Notes: a model not told the origin generated them from the sequence alone. DNA of 64,000 nucleotides from JBMORL01 sp049322335 (GCA_049322335.1 JBMORL010000055.1:1-64000); one strand, 5' to 3'; positions 1 to 9,806 are shown, counted from the stretch's first letter. Numbers and translations: made by a program.

Positions 1-1428
1 CAGAGTGCAGGTGTCAATTATTTTATTTTTGCTATCCTGCTGGTTGTATTTCAACTTGTGCTTCAACCACAACTGGTAAAAAATAAAACCTGGTGGATGG
101 CAGCAGCAGGATTGCTTTCTTCAGGAACAGGACTTTTGCTATACGGCAACCTGCTTTCTGAAATTTGTTTTATGCTATCATTGCTGGCAGTCGCGTTTAC
201 TTCTTTTTCTCCCCAATCTTCTTTTTTTGCGGGTTTGTTTTACTCTATGTGTTCTTTTGTTTCATCCTGGGTGGAAATCTTTATTGAAAAAACCCTTCCG
301 GCTGATGCATCGGAAAAAAAGAAAACTTCTTTGTGGGTATGGATCATCCCGGTGGTATTGGTACTCATTTTCTTTTTTCTTTACCGAGAATCCAATCCCG
401 TATTTCACGAATTCACAAAAAATTTTAATCTTGATTTTATCACACCGGGATGGGTTTTCTTTACGCTTTTCGGATGGATATGGCTCCGGGGATTTTTTAA
501 ATTTCCTCCTTTTCTTGATAGTTTTAAAAGCGAAATTTCTCTTCCTGATAATTTTACGGCCTCCACACCCCAAAAAAGTATTTTCAACTACTGGTTGAGT
601 ACCGACAATGAATTTACAGCAGGAACCATTTCTTTTATTCTGCTTAATATTGTTTTGCTGAGCGTAAATGTTATCGATACTGTTTATGTAGCTGCGGGGA
701 CACAGCTTCCTGCCGGAATCTCACATTCTGAGTTTGTACACCAGGGCATCAATGCATTGATTGCTTCTCTTGTATTTGCTATTTTGCTGGTGCTGTATTT
801 TTTCCGCGGAAGAATGTACGATCATCCGAAATTTAAAACCATTACAACGCTGGCAATGCTCTGGATCGTTCAGAATATTGTAATGGTATATTTTAATGCA
901 GTGAAAAATTACAATTACATTGATGCCCACGGACTCACTTATAAACGTATCGGTGTTTTTGTTTATTTACTGCTTACCACTATCGGGCTGGTAATAGCCG
1001 CTTATAAAGTATACAACCGCAAAACCAACTGGTTTTTGTTTCGTAAAACAGGCTGGTCGTTTTATTTTGTGATGGTAATAAGCGTATTTTTCAACTGGAA
1101 TATGATTATTACCAATTTCAATATCGAAAAATGGAAAGCGGGACACGAGATTGATGTACATTATCTTTACCAGTTGGGTGATTCCAACCTTCCTGCTTTG
1201 GTGAAAAACGGGCTGGTGCTGGCCGATTATGGTGAATCGGAATACCTGTCATCAAACCTTGTTTACAGCGAGAACCTGAATGAAAGGATTGATAACTTTT
1301 TAAAGAATCGTAAATACCAAAGCGACTGGCGTTCGTGGAATTTTGAGGACCAGCGTGTGTATAACGAACTGAAACAATTACACAATGAAGGTTACCTGAT
1401 GGATTCGGACGAAAATTATTTTAATTGA
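1..1428 (+). CDS. Polytopic membrane protein, DUF4153/DUF4173-like (5' end outside window)
   Basis: The reading frame is open from base 1, so the gene begins before the window; a GTG at 58 is the first possible start inside it but hydrophobic sequence continues upstream in frame. The visible part (about 475 residues) holds roughly ten hydrophobic helices followed by a soluble C-terminal tail of about 80 residues rich in Asn, Trp and Arg. Layout and tail resemble the DUF4153/DUF4173 membrane proteins common in Bacteroidota, whose function is unknown. The stop TGA overlaps the TTG start of the next gene, so the two are probably translated together. Family assignment is from memory of the pattern and is moderate. 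Confidence 0.7.
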   Translation, partial: QSAGVNYFIFAILLVVFQLVLQPQLVKNKTWWMAAAGLLSSGTGLLLYGNLLSEICFMLSLLAVAFTSFSPQSSFFAGLFYSMCSFVSSWVEIFIEKTLPADASEKKKTSLWVWIIPVVLVLIFFFLYRESNPVFHEFTKNFNLDFITPGWVFFTLFGWIWLRGFFKFPPFLDSFKSEISLPDNFTASTPQKSIFNYWLSTDNEFTAGTISFILLNIVLLSVNVIDTVYVAAGTQLPAGISHSEFVHQGINALIASLVFAILLVLYFFRGRMYDHPKFKTITTLAMLWIVQNIVMVYFNAVKNYNYIDAHGLTYKRIGVFVYLLLTTIGLVIAAYKVYNRKTNWFLFRKTGWSFYFVMVISVFFNWNMIITNFNIEKWKAGHEIDVHYLYQLGDSNLPALVKNGLVLADYGESEYLSSNLVYSENLNERIDNFLKNRKYQSDWRSWNFEDQRVYNELKQLHNEGYLMDSDENYFN

Positions 1429-2360
1429 ATACGATAAAAAAATATTTTTTACTATCACTGTCAGCGGGTTTATTGCTGCTGGCAGTGGTGGTTTTATTTT
1501 TTGGCAGAACATTTCCGGTGGTTTGGGCGAAATCCTATCTCGTTCAAATTTCTTTTGTCGTATTGGTTTTCTCTCTTGCCATGATTATTTTAAAAAAATG
1601 GAAAGAATTCTTTGTGTCATTTGCCTCTTTCCTGGTAATATTCTCACTATTTTTTCCCTATTTGAGAAACATTCATCTTCCCGTAAGCAATGAAAAAAAT
1701 ACGATTAAAGTTTTTCAGTTCAATATACTAAAAGGAAATTCACATAAGGAAGAAACCATTCAGCTCATTAAAAATGAAAATGCAGATGTGGTGATGCTGG
1801 AAGAAGTGAACGCGGAGTGGGGAAAGTTGCTGGAAGAAAGCATGAAAACACAATATCCATATTATAAAATTATTACCCGTGAAGATTTTTACGGGATGGC
1901 ATTGTTTTCAAAAGTTCCATTATCCGGGGTTGAAATAGTGGATGTAATCAGTCATCCGGGCATAACAGCTCTGATCAATACAGAAAGTTCACGCATCCGT
2001 ATTTTTGGTGTGCATACCAAAGCACCTACTACGGCTTCCAACCTCGAATTAAGAAATGAACAGATTCGTTTTCTTGGAGAAACTATTGGTAAGTATGATG
2101 ATCCTGTTTTGGTGATGGGAGATTTTAATGCTGTTCCCTGGGACGATGTGATGGTGGAATTTGTCGAAAAAACCGGCTTAACGGATAGTCGCAGCACGTT
2201 ATCACCTACATTTCCGTCATGGGGCGGGTTTATGAAAGTGCCCATTGATTATATTTTTCATTCGTCCGGTATAATGGTATATGAGATTGGTGTGGTGGAA
2301 AATGAATGGTCGGATCATTACGGGATAAAGGCCGAAATTTCTTCAGAAAAACTTAAATGA
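1425..2360 (+). CDS. Membrane-anchored endonuclease/exonuclease/phosphatase family protein
   Basis: Residues 1-80 form three hydrophobic helices; from about residue 93 the EEP (DNase I-like) fold follows. Visible motifs are NILKGN near its start, LEEVNAEW (metal-binding Glu), VHTKAP, MGDFNAVPWDD (catalytic Asp and Asn) and the terminal SDHYGI (catalytic His). The family hydrolyses phosphodiesters in nucleic acids, phospholipids or nucleotides, and the substrate here cannot be told. The catalytic domain should face the periplasm. The start is TTG at 1425, overlapping the stop of the preceding gene in TTGA; no ATG lies near enough to replace it without losing the first helices. Confidence is high for the fold, low for the substrate. 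Confidence 0.85.
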   Translation: MNTIKKYFLLSLSAGLLLLAVVVLFFGRTFPVVWAKSYLVQISFVVLVFSLAMIILKKWKEFFVSFASFLVIFSLFFPYLRNIHLPVSNEKNTIKVFQFNILKGNSHKEETIQLIKNENADVVMLEEVNAEWGKLLEESMKTQYPYYKIITREDFYGMALFSKVPLSGVEIVDVISHPGITALINTESSRIRIFGVHTKAPTTASNLELRNEQIRFLGETIGKYDDPVLVMGDFNAVPWDDVMVEFVEKTGLTDSRSTLSPTFPSWGGFMKVPIDYIFHSSGIMVYEIGVVENEWSDHYGIKAEISSEKLK

Positions 2361-2455
2361 TCGTGTACCTCTTTATGTTCCAAAATGTAATAATGTTCGT
2401 GTTAAAGGTTCGTTTTCCGCTTTAAATTTCGTATCTGGTATAGATACCTTTACAT

Positions 2456-2902
2456 TTATTTTTTACATTTTGCGAGTTGAATGATTAAGTCAATCAAGCC
2501 ATCAAAATTCTCAAGATTAGTAGCTGTAGCAGGTTTTTTAGTTATTTTTCCGGCATGGAAGGAAACCTGGTAACACATATTATCGATGTCATTTTTTGTT
2601 GCATATACTGTTTTGCTGGTTCCGTTTTTCATTTTTCCTTCTATTTCAAAAGTATTGTCAGTCAGCTGAAAAATCCGGGCACTTAAAAACTCATCTTTTT
2701 TCCAATAGGGAAATAAATGATATTGTGTTTTTTCAAGTGAATCGATGGTTTCTCCTGTGAGCTCATGTAGTACAATACTGTTTTTAGGCGGTTTTTGATT
2801 CAGTGTATCTGGAAATACCTGACCTGAACTTTCTATTCCTGAAAGAAAATAGATTACAAACACTAAATAATATGGAAGCGGCTTATTTAAAAAATTTAGC
2901 AT
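2456..2902 (-). CDS. Hypothetical small secreted protein
   Basis: A 148-residue protein with one N-terminal hydrophobic segment (residues 9-22, probably a signal peptide cut near SSGQ) and a polar remainder of mixed strand and loop character ending in a Lys/Cys tail. I do not recognise the family. It starts only 30 bases after the stop of the secreted repeat protein at 2933-4237 and reads the same way, so the two may share a transcript and come under the putative LytTR site at 4330-4358. No catalytic motif is visible. Confidence 0.6.
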   Translation of the reverse strand: MLNFLNKPLPYYLVFVIYFLSGIESSGQVFPDTLNQKPPKNSIVLHELTGETIDSLEKTQYHLFPYWKKDEFLSARIFQLTDNTFEIEGKMKNGTSKTVYATKNDIDNMCYQVSFHAGKITKKPATATNLENFDGLIDLIIQLAKCKK

Positions 2903-2932
2903 ATGTGAAAGACAAATACACTTTAAAGCAGA

Positions 2933-4237
2933 TTAGTATACTATACATTTAACCATACTTTTTTCACCTGTTTCAGAAATCAGCACCAGGAGATAAAGTC
3001 CGGCCTTAAGATTTTCTTTTGAAAGTTCGAAGCGGTTTCCTGTCAATCCCGTTACATTTTTCACCAGTTGGCCGTTGGAATTATACATAAAAAGTGACTG
3101 TTTTACTCCGAGACCACTGTTTAGCACTATTTGTGCCTTATCGGTAAATGGATTGGGAAAAACTTCAATCATATGGTTTACTTCGCTTTCATTTACCGAA
3201 GAAGGCGCTCCCCATTTTGCAACGCGGTTGGCCGTATTTCCTCCTGCTGTTGTAAAATCACCACCGGCATATAAGTAAGAATTCAGTGCACCTATTGTTC
3301 TTATATTGGAATTCATTCCGGTTCCCAGGGCCGACCATGATGACCCGTTCCATTTGGCAATGCGGTTAGCTGCGTTTCCTCCCGCAGAGGTAAAATATCC
3401 ACCGGCATATAATTCTGAATTATACACGTGCAATGCACTCACCGTATTATCACATCCTGCACCAATAGTTGACCAGGCTGTTCCGTTCCATTTTGCAATA
3501 TTAGCTGCGGGACTTCCACCAGCCATCGTATAACCTCCTCCGGCATACAGTTCAGAATTATATACCACCAGCGCATTAACATTATTATCCATTCCCGCAC
3601 CTACAGTTGACCAGCTTGAGCCATCAAATTTTGCAATATAATTGGCCGGGCTTGAATTCACCTGTGTAAACGCTCCGCCCACATAAAGTTCGCTGTTGTA
3701 TACGGCCAAAGCAAAAACTACAGCAATACCGTCTGAAGGCCCTCCCAATCCTGCCCACGATGTTCCGTTCCACCGGGCAATACGGTTGGCTGAATTTCCT
3801 CCTGCAGTAAGAAAATCTCCGCCTACATAAAGACTTCCGTTATAAACGGCCATAGCATAAACAGTTTCACTGGTACCCGATCCCAATGCTACCCACGATG
3901 AACCATTCCATTTTGCGATTCTGCTTGCTGCATTCCCGTCTGCTGTTGTAAAATCTCCGCCTGCATATAATTCATTGTTATAAACACAAAGGGCATGAAC
4001 ATGATTATTAAATCCTGTTCCCACTGCTGTCCACGTGGAACCATTTAATTTAGCAATGCAATTTACTGTATTTCCATCTGCGGTAAGAAAAGATCCGCCC
4101 ACATATAATTCAGAATTATGAACTACCATTGCCCTTACCGAGTTGGGCATCCCTGTTCCGATTGGTGACCAGGCTTGTGCAACAGAAATAGATTCGGTGC
4201 AAATAACCGCTACGACCATGAGTAGAATTTTTTTCAT
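2933..4237 (-). CDS. Secreted beta-propeller-like repeat protein with T9SS sorting tail
   Basis: A signal peptide (residues 1-20) is followed by seven tandem repeats of about 46 residues, each with the pattern NSELYAGG-F-TAGGN-ANRIAKWNGSSW-ALGTGM (variable positions dashed). Seven such units would make a propeller like kelch or related folds. The last 75 residues are a T9SS type A tail, with the usual FPNPFTD entry and a GLY-LL-I strand before the end. The protein is therefore probably exported across the outer membrane and attached or released. No enzyme motif is visible, so a binding or adhesion role is only a guess. A 21-bp-phased direct repeat lies 93 bases upstream of the start. Confidence 0.88.
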   Translation of the reverse strand: MKKILLMVVAVICTESISVAQAWSPIGTGMPNSVRAMVVHNSELYVGGSFLTADGNTVNCIAKLNGSTWTAVGTGFNNHVHALCVYNNELYAGGDFTTADGNAASRIAKWNGSSWVALGSGTSETVYAMAVYNGSLYVGGDFLTAGGNSANRIARWNGTSWAGLGGPSDGIAVVFALAVYNSELYVGGAFTQVNSSPANYIAKFDGSSWSTVGAGMDNNVNALVVYNSELYAGGGYTMAGGSPAANIAKWNGTAWSTIGAGCDNTVSALHVYNSELYAGGYFTSAGGNAANRIAKWNGSSWSALGTGMNSNIRTIGALNSYLYAGGDFTTAGGNTANRVAKWGAPSSVNESEVNHMIEVFPNPFTDKAQIVLNSGLGVKQSLFMYNSNGQLVKNVTGLTGNRFELSKENLKAGLYLLVLISETGEKSMVKCIVY

Positions 4238-4329
4238 ATTGTTTTTGTCAGTGATTAGAGTGCTGACTCCGCACTTTGTTTATCAGCATATATTAAAATT
4301 AAGGGATAAAAACTGCCTGTTAACCGAAA

Positions 4330-4358
4330 TGTAACGAGTGACATCGTTTTTGTAATGA
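4330..4358 (-). promoter_or_regulatory. Putative LytTR-regulator binding site, copy 1
   Basis: On the plus strand this reads TGTAAC, 15 bases, then TGTAATGA, so the two half-sites begin 21 bases apart. The same arrangement recurs at 5201-5229 and 9862-9890. Direct repeats two helical turns apart are the known binding mode of LytTR domains, and a LytTR regulator is encoded at 5260-5982. It sits 93 bases upstream of the repeat-protein gene that starts at 4237. Confidence 0.6.
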
Positions 4359-4397
4359 GCGGTAGATTTTTAAGGTGTTGATTATTTATGCCTGTAA

Positions 4398-4433
4398 CAA
4401 AAAAAAGCAGTGAATATATTTTCACTGCTTTTT
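4398..4433. terminator. Rho-independent terminator, usable in both directions
   Basis: A 13-bp stem, AAAAAGCAGTGAA paired with TTCACTGCTTTTT around a short AT loop, has runs of A and T on its two sides. It lies 20 bases beyond the stop of the minus-strand lipoprotein gene at 4453-5100, where it should end that transcript. It keeps that gene apart from the downstream gene and from the site at 4330. Confidence 0.85.
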
Positions 4434-4452
4434 CAGATCTGAAATTTTTTGT

Positions 4453-5100
4453 TTAGTTAAGAGTAATGGTATTAAGATTGGTAACGATCACTCCGGGATA
4501 GATTTCATCCGAACTAACCATTCCTACACCTTTTTTATAATACATTACCGTTTTGCCATTTCCGCTGGCATCAAAGTTTTGAATTTTTACACATCCTGAA
4601 TAAGTGCAGGAAGATGTGCTGAAAGAAGTGGAGGAACTTATTACTTTTCTTGTAGCTGAAAACTGCATGGGGTAACTCCACGTTTGTCCTGTTGTCGGAG
4701 AAGCGGGAACGTAAAGCAGTTCACTGGATGTAGAAGGGTTATAAATCATTATATCGCCATTGGTAGCGCTTCTTAAATAAATGGTTCCGCCTAATGTATT
4801 GTCTACTTTGTAATAAGTAAGCGAATTATAAGTGGCGGTGGCAGAAACGGTATTGGTAAACTGGTTGGTTCCTGAACCTTTATAAAACCACGAATTGTTT
4901 AATGCAAGAGGATAAAAACTGGTAGATCCGTTTCCATCACAGAGGGTTGACGGACATGGAGCACAGGGCCCGCCACAATCCACCCCGGTTTCTGATTGGT
5001 TTTGAATCCCGTCTGTACAGGTTTCTGCAGGCTCTTCGTTTTTGTTGCATGCCGTACTTAAAATAAGAAATAAGCCGGCAAATAAAACTACATTTTTCAT
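4453..5100 (-). CDS. Hypothetical lipoprotein with Cys-rich TGVDCGGPC motif
   Basis: The 215-residue precursor has a lipoprotein signal (LILSTAC, lipidated Cys near residue 18) followed by CTDGIQNQSETGVDCGGPC and CAPCP. This short Cys-rich module is repeatedly seen just after the lipid anchor in Bacteroidota surface lipoproteins. The rest (residues 60-215) looks like an all-beta domain rich in Ser, Thr and Tyr, with no catalytic motif. A triple direct repeat lies about 80-130 bases upstream and a strong terminator follows, so it is probably a single-gene unit controlled by the neighbouring two-component system. Function unknown. Confidence 0.75.
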   Translation of the reverse strand: MKNVVLFAGLFLILSTACNKNEEPAETCTDGIQNQSETGVDCGGPCAPCPSTLCDGNGSTSFYPLALNNSWFYKGSGTNQFTNTVSATATYNSLTYYKVDNTLGGTIYLRSATNGDIMIYNPSTSSELLYVPASPTTGQTWSYPMQFSATRKVISSSTSFSTSSCTYSGCVKIQNFDASGNGKTVMYYKKGVGMVSSDEIYPGVIVTNLNTITLN

Positions 5101-5179
5101 ATGAACACTTTTTTGATTTGGTAAACTAGTTTAAGTTAAAGTTGAAATTAACAAATACCGAAACAATGAAATAGTAGCT

Positions 5180-5229
5180 TGTAACCGGGGGAGAAATAAA
5201 TGTAACAAACGGTAATGTTTTTGTAATGA
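5180..5229 (-). promoter_or_regulatory. Putative LytTR-regulator binding site, copy 2 (three half-sites)
   Basis: TGTAAC occurs at 5180-5185 and 5201-5206 and TGTAATGA at 5222-5229, so three half-sites follow one another at exactly 21-base steps. The last two reproduce the spacing of the sites at 4330 and 9862. The array lies upstream of the lipoprotein gene that starts at 5100 and just after the stop of the LytTR regulator gene at 5260. Confidence 0.65.
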
Positions 5230-5259
5230 ATAATACAAAAGACAATACTTACAGATAGA

Positions 5260-5982
5260 TTATGCTATGTTAATTTTAAGGAGAAATTCAGCCTTCTTTC
5301 TCCTCGAAATTTCGATTTGTTTGCTGTTGATTAATTCAGCATATCCTCCGTCTTTGCGGATGATTTGTTTGACGTGATGAAGGTTGATAAGAGCAGACCG
5401 GTTGAGGCGAAAAAAATGGCCGTAGGTTTCCAGTTCTTCTTCCAGTTCGCCCAGGTTTTTAGTTACAAAATAGGCCAAACCGGTTATAAGAAATATTTTT
5501 GAATACCTTCCATCTGCTTCAATGTGGACAATATCATCTGCGTTGGCTAATATAATGTTGTTATTGGCAGCTATTCTTACTTTAGGTTTCTTTTCAGGTT
5601 CCGCAATAGCGGGTGAATCTTCATTGGAGAAAAAACGGATATATCTGCCGATAGCTTCCATCAGTTCGTCCGGGTCAATCGGCTTTAGAAGATAATCCAC
5701 AGGATTATTTTTTATTGCCTTCAGTGCATGTTTATCATAGGCCGTGGTAAAAATTACTTTAAATTTTTTTTCAGGAATGGCATCCAGCATATCAAATCCG
5801 GTGCCTCCCGGCATCTGTATATCCAGGAAAACCAGCTCGGGAGAATATTGCCGTATAAGTTTAATTCCTTCGATGGCTGAAGAGGCTTCTGCTACGATGT
5901 GTACTTCCGGGCAATATTCGTTTAATAATGACCGTAAACCCGTTCGTGCGTCTTTTTCATCATCTATGATTATAGCATTCAT
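5260..5982 (-). CDS. LytTR-family response regulator
   Basis: The receiver domain spans residues 1-115, with the acidic pair DDE at 7-9, phospho-acceptor Asp54 in VFLDIQMPGG, and the conserved Lys100 in YLLKPID. A linker of about 20 residues leads to a LytTR DNA-binding domain (residues 140-240) with the typical DGRYSKIFL, LEEELETYGHFFRLNRSALI and YAELINSKQIEISRR segments. LytTR domains bind direct repeats spaced about two helical turns. The start overlaps the stop of the sensor kinase by four bases, so the pair is cotranscribed. Likely targets are the genes preceded by the TGTAAC-N15-TGTAATGA repeats at 4330, 5180-5229 and 9862. Confidence 0.95.
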   Translation of the reverse strand: MNAIIIDDEKDARTGLRSLLNEYCPEVHIVAEASSAIEGIKLIRQYSPELVFLDIQMPGGTGFDMLDAIPEKKFKVIFTTAYDKHALKAIKNNPVDYLLKPIDPDELMEAIGRYIRFFSNEDSPAIAEPEKKPKVRIAANNNIILANADDIVHIEADGRYSKIFLITGLAYFVTKNLGELEEELETYGHFFRLNRSALINLHHVKQIIRKDGGYAELINSKQIEISRRKKAEFLLKINIA

Positions 5983-8870
5983 CCGTTTTTTGTTTTATAC
6001 GGAATAGTGAAGGTAACAATTGTTCCGGAATCAATTTTATTTTTTTCACTTTTGTCAACGATTGAAAAAAATAATTTTTGGCCTGCAGCAGAGTGCAGCA
6101 GTTTTAACCGCTGTTCGGTAATGTTCATTCCGGCCGAATGATGTTCCTGGTTTTCTTTTTTTTGTGTGGTTTTCCGAAAACCGACCCCATTATCTTCAAT
6201 TTCACAAACCAGCATATCTTCCTGTTTTTTTATATGAATGGAAATGTTTCCGTTTTGAATATGTTCATTGGTAAAAGCATGTTTCACACAATTCTCAACA
6301 AATGGCTGTATGATCATGGAAGGAATAAGAATATGCTCAGCGGGTATGGCGGGATCAACTTCTATTGAGTACCCGAAAAGGTTTTTAAATCGCAGGGTTT
6401 CCAGTTCAAGATAAAGTTTAAGCACTTCTGTTTCTTCCGAAAGTGTTATGTATTCGTGCCGCGAATTTTCAAGACTTTGCCGCATTAACTTTGCAAACCG
6501 CGATATATACCGGGTAGCCAGTTTTTTTTCTTCCGTGAGAATAAACGATTGAATGGAATTAAGGGAATTAAAAATAAAATGAGGATTCATCTGCATAGTT
6601 AATGCCTGTTGCCGGTAGGTAAGCAGGTCGGTCATCAGGCGATTCCTTTTTTTAATGACACGTATTCTGAACCCTGCTGCGAGTATAACAACAGAAACAA
6701 TGGCAAAAACAATAAGAATAAAAAACCAGGTGGTTTTCCAAAACGGAGGGATAATTACAAAACGAAATACGGCAGGTTGATCACTCCATGCTCCATCTTC
6801 ATTTTGAGCGGCAATTTCAAGTAGGTATTTTCCGGCAGGCAGTGACAGGAAGTCAACCGATGGAGTAGTGGTGTATTGCCATTCTTCATTCAAGCCGTTT
6901 AGCCGGTAGCGGTAAGTTACTTTTCCACGCATTTTGTAGCTCAGCCCTTTAAAACTGACCCGTATCGGAAACGCATTATAATAAATTTCCTGTTCTGTAT
7001 TTGTCTGTAGTTCTCTTCCGCTGGCAGTTACAGAAGAAAGATGTATACGTGGTGACGCGGGATTTTTTCTAATGGCTGCGGGATGAAAATAAACTACCTG
7101 TTTTCGTGTGGCGGCCCAGATTCCGTTTTCTGCGATAACAATCTTTATGATCTCATTTCCCGGCAGGCCTTTATTTACATTATAACCGGTTATTGAAAAG
7201 TCATTTCCGTTTATCCTGAGCTGCGAAATACCATTATTGGTTCCCGCCCATACCTGGTTTCCATCAACCGCCATACAATTAACTATGCTTGACGCCAGTC
7301 CGGTTTTTTCGGAAATAACAAGAGGTGCATTTCCGGGATTTACTACGATAATCCCTTTACCGATAGTAGCTACTACCAGCCGGCCGTCACTTAACTCACT
7401 GATAGCCGAAACTCTTTCTGAAAACAATGGGTCACCGGGGAAAGATTTAATTACAACTGAATCGATAAACTGGTAAAGGCCGCTGTAATCTCCCAGCCAG
7501 ACATTGTTTTTACTGTCAGTAAAAATAACTTCGCCTTTAAAGGGAAGTTTGTTATACGTTTTTAGGTTGAAACGGGTGGTGTCGATGGTATACAAGGTGT
7601 AATTTCCGATTCCCGCTATCCCATCCTTCCATTTGCAGGGATTTTTTGAATACACACCGGGAATCTCAATAAATTTTGTGTTCCTTTTCAGAATGAAAAT
7701 ACTTTTTGCTGAAGAAATGAAATGATAAGGCCCGTTACTGATAATTGAATAAACGTATTTTGCTGTAACATTTTCAATAAAAGTTTCCTTTTGATTTTGC
7801 AGGCTGATATCCATAACCTTCCCATTATCAAATCCGGCCAGCACACCATTTTTAGTAAGGTTAAGTTCAAGTGATGTAATATTATTTTTTTCGGAAGAAG
7901 AATAGGTCTTGAAATTTTTTTCGGGAGCATAAAATACTCCGTCTGCCAGGCTGGATAACCAGATTCCTCTTTCCGCATCTTCAAAAATACAGGTGATGGT
8001 TTTCCCTGTAAGATATTCTTCATATTCTGCAGATGAAAAATTTTCATTCGGGGAATATTTATGCACGCCTTTATTTTTGTATCCTATCCATAAACAGGAA
8101 TCACTGTCTTCGTAAACAGCAACGATGTAAGAAGAAGGTTTAACTATGCTGATTTCATTTTGTTTGTTTATCTCGGCAAGATATCCCGAAAAATAAATAA
8201 CGAAAGCCCCGTTTCTTCTTTGAACTCCCTGAATAATTACCTGTGATTCAAGTATTCTTGGAAGTGTTTTAGCGGAATCGGAAAATATGAATTTCACAGA
8301 GTTGTTTGCTTTTGAAAAAAGCGGATTTTTTGAATAGGGAAGCAGGCGATTGTTTATCCTGAAAACCGAATAGGACGGCATCAACGTATCATTTACCGTT
8401 AAATCTTCCATGTTTCCTGATTTCGTAATTTTCACTATTCCTTTGCTTTGATAACCGATGTATACCTCATCATTTTCGCTGCAGTAAAAAGAACTGATAA
8501 TATTGGATCGTGTTTCACGTATTTTTGAATTGAAAGCATACTGTTTAATTCTTCCGTTTTCAAAATAACACAACTCGGCCGTTATGGGAATAAACCATAT
8601 CCGGCCTTTCGGATCCTCGTGAAGTTTAAAAACCGTATTATTGGTCAATCCTTCAGCTGTACTATAATTGGTAAAAGTATATCCGTCAAAACGACTTACA
8701 CCACGATCGGTGGAAAACCAGATGTATCCGTTTCGGTCCTGTAAAATATCATAAACTTCAGAGCTGGGCAATCCTTCTGTGGTGGAATAATTATAAAAAA
8801 CAGGTTGTTGCCCGAATGCTATAGCAGATGAAAAAAAACAAAAAATTACCAAACCCCGTATCATTACCAT
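5979..8870 (-). CDS. Sensor histidine kinase: two-component propeller, Y_Y_Y domain and LytS-type kinase
   Basis: A 963-residue sensor. It begins with a signal peptide (residues 1-21) and continues with a long periplasmic region of two-component regulator propeller repeats, the first reading GLPSSEVYDILQDRNGYIWF. A Y_Y_Y domain follows (about 640-705) and then a transmembrane helix (about 717-738). The cytoplasmic part is a His_kinase (LytS/YehU class) domain with phospho-acceptor His764 in NPHFIFNSLNS, followed by an ATPase domain with N-box VENCVKHAF and EDNGVGF. It should sense an extracytoplasmic signal and phosphorylate the LytTR regulator encoded immediately downstream. Such propeller sensors often respond to carbohydrates or the state of the envelope, but no ligand can be named here. 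Confidence 0.95.
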   Translation of the reverse strand: MVMIRGLVIFCFFSSAIAFGQQPVFYNYSTTEGLPSSEVYDILQDRNGYIWFSTDRGVSRFDGYTFTNYSTAEGLTNNTVFKLHEDPKGRIWFIPITAELCYFENGRIKQYAFNSKIRETRSNIISSFYCSENDEVYIGYQSKGIVKITKSGNMEDLTVNDTLMPSYSVFRINNRLLPYSKNPLFSKANNSVKFIFSDSAKTLPRILESQVIIQGVQRRNGAFVIYFSGYLAEINKQNEISIVKPSSYIVAVYEDSDSCLWIGYKNKGVHKYSPNENFSSAEYEEYLTGKTITCIFEDAERGIWLSSLADGVFYAPEKNFKTYSSSEKNNITSLELNLTKNGVLAGFDNGKVMDISLQNQKETFIENVTAKYVYSIISNGPYHFISSAKSIFILKRNTKFIEIPGVYSKNPCKWKDGIAGIGNYTLYTIDTTRFNLKTYNKLPFKGEVIFTDSKNNVWLGDYSGLYQFIDSVVIKSFPGDPLFSERVSAISELSDGRLVVATIGKGIIVVNPGNAPLVISEKTGLASSIVNCMAVDGNQVWAGTNNGISQLRINGNDFSITGYNVNKGLPGNEIIKIVIAENGIWAATRKQVVYFHPAAIRKNPASPRIHLSSVTASGRELQTNTEQEIYYNAFPIRVSFKGLSYKMRGKVTYRYRLNGLNEEWQYTTTPSVDFLSLPAGKYLLEIAAQNEDGAWSDQPAVFRFVIIPPFWKTTWFFILIVFAIVSVVILAAGFRIRVIKKRNRLMTDLLTYRQQALTMQMNPHFIFNSLNSIQSFILTEEKKLATRYISRFAKLMRQSLENSRHEYITLSEETEVLKLYLELETLRFKNLFGYSIEVDPAIPAEHILIPSMIIQPFVENCVKHAFTNEHIQNGNISIHIKKQEDMLVCEIEDNGVGFRKTTQKKENQEHHSAGMNITEQRLKLLHSAAGQKLFFSIVDKSEKNKIDSGTIVTFTIPYKTKNG

Positions 8871-8921
8871 AAATATAGTAAGGTTTTGGGATAACTTAAG
8901 AAAACATAAAATTTAACCGGT

Positions 8922-9806
8922 TTACCTGGAGTTGGCAACTTTAACCATATCCTCAATGTCGTCTTTTTTTATCTTCAGCTTCATGTCTGTATTAAAAAAC
9001 ACACAATCATACGTGGAAGCATCAAATACCATCACAGATTTATTCATGGTAACGCCTGGTTGGTAGATCAGGTATTTTTCATCTTTGTCGGCAAGTGCTT
9101 TTTCAATTTTTTCCCTGTTGCAAAACTCCACTTTAAACGGATAGGCTTTATCAAATTCATCTTTGGTAATATCAACCAGCAGATCCGTGTCCACCAGCAA
9201 TGTTTTTTCTTTGAGTATTTTTGAACGGGACATATAGAAATCCTTAAACTGGTTTACCATTTTTAATGAATTCCCCCTGAATTGTTTTTCTTTTACGATG
9301 GTTATGGCTTCATTAAGGTTATGTATCATCGGTTGTACCCTGAAAGCAGAAGCAGCCATTGGTTTCTCATTCATGCGAAAATTCAATGGGCAATAAGCAA
9401 CCATATCTGAATACACGTATTTTTCAATTTTCTTTTTGCCTCCACAAAAAATCCCAAAATAGTGATAGTAATCAGAATACCTGGAAACCACAAGCCCGTT
9501 TTGATCTTTTTTCTCTGTGATGACTTCAATTTGAATCAGCATCATGAAAGAATAAGCCGGGTTGGAAATATTCTTTTCAAAATTTTCATGACTCATCGTA
9601 TCATATTTCGTCTGTTTCCAGTATTTTTCAAGCCCGGCAATAGCCAGTGAATCAAACCGGGCATTCCCGCTTTTTACATAAAAGGTTTTTGTTTTAAAAA
9701 AAGCTTCCATGTCATCGCTGTTGTATCCGCTGGCCGATAACTGCGAATGAACATTGATGGAAACAAATAACACGATAAAAAAGATAAATGCTTTCCTGAT
9801 GTTCAT
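8922..9806 (-). CDS. Hypothetical secreted protein
   Basis: A 294-residue precursor with a clear signal peptide (residues 1-21, cut after NVHSQ) and a charged, mixed alpha/beta mature part with no motif I recognise and no lipobox or T9SS tail. It is therefore predicted to be periplasmic. It is followed by the divergently controlled sensor gene on the same strand (52-base gap), and a copy of the putative LytTR site lies 56 bases upstream, so it may be part of the same regulon and even its signal-related partner. That role is inference. Confidence 0.65.
   Translation of the reverse strand: MNIRKAFIFFIVLFVSINVHSQLSASGYNSDDMEAFFKTKTFYVKSGNARFDSLAIAGLEKYWKQTKYDTMSHENFEKNISNPAYSFMMLIQIEVITEKKDQNGLVVSRYSDYYHYFGIFCGGKKKIEKYVYSDMVAYCPLNFRMNEKPMAASAFRVQPMIHNLNEAITIVKEKQFRGNSLKMVNQFKDFYMSRSKILKEKTLLVDTDLLVDITKDEFDKAYPFKVEFCNREKIEKALADKDEKYLIYQPGVTMNKSVMVFDASTYDCVFFNTDMKLKIKKDDIEDMVKVANSR

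Noticed and set aside
2933..4237. Repeated DNA units of about 138 bases resembling a tandem array
   Set aside because: They are the codons of seven protein repeats in a single long frame, not a CRISPR or satellite; no constant spacer pattern exists.
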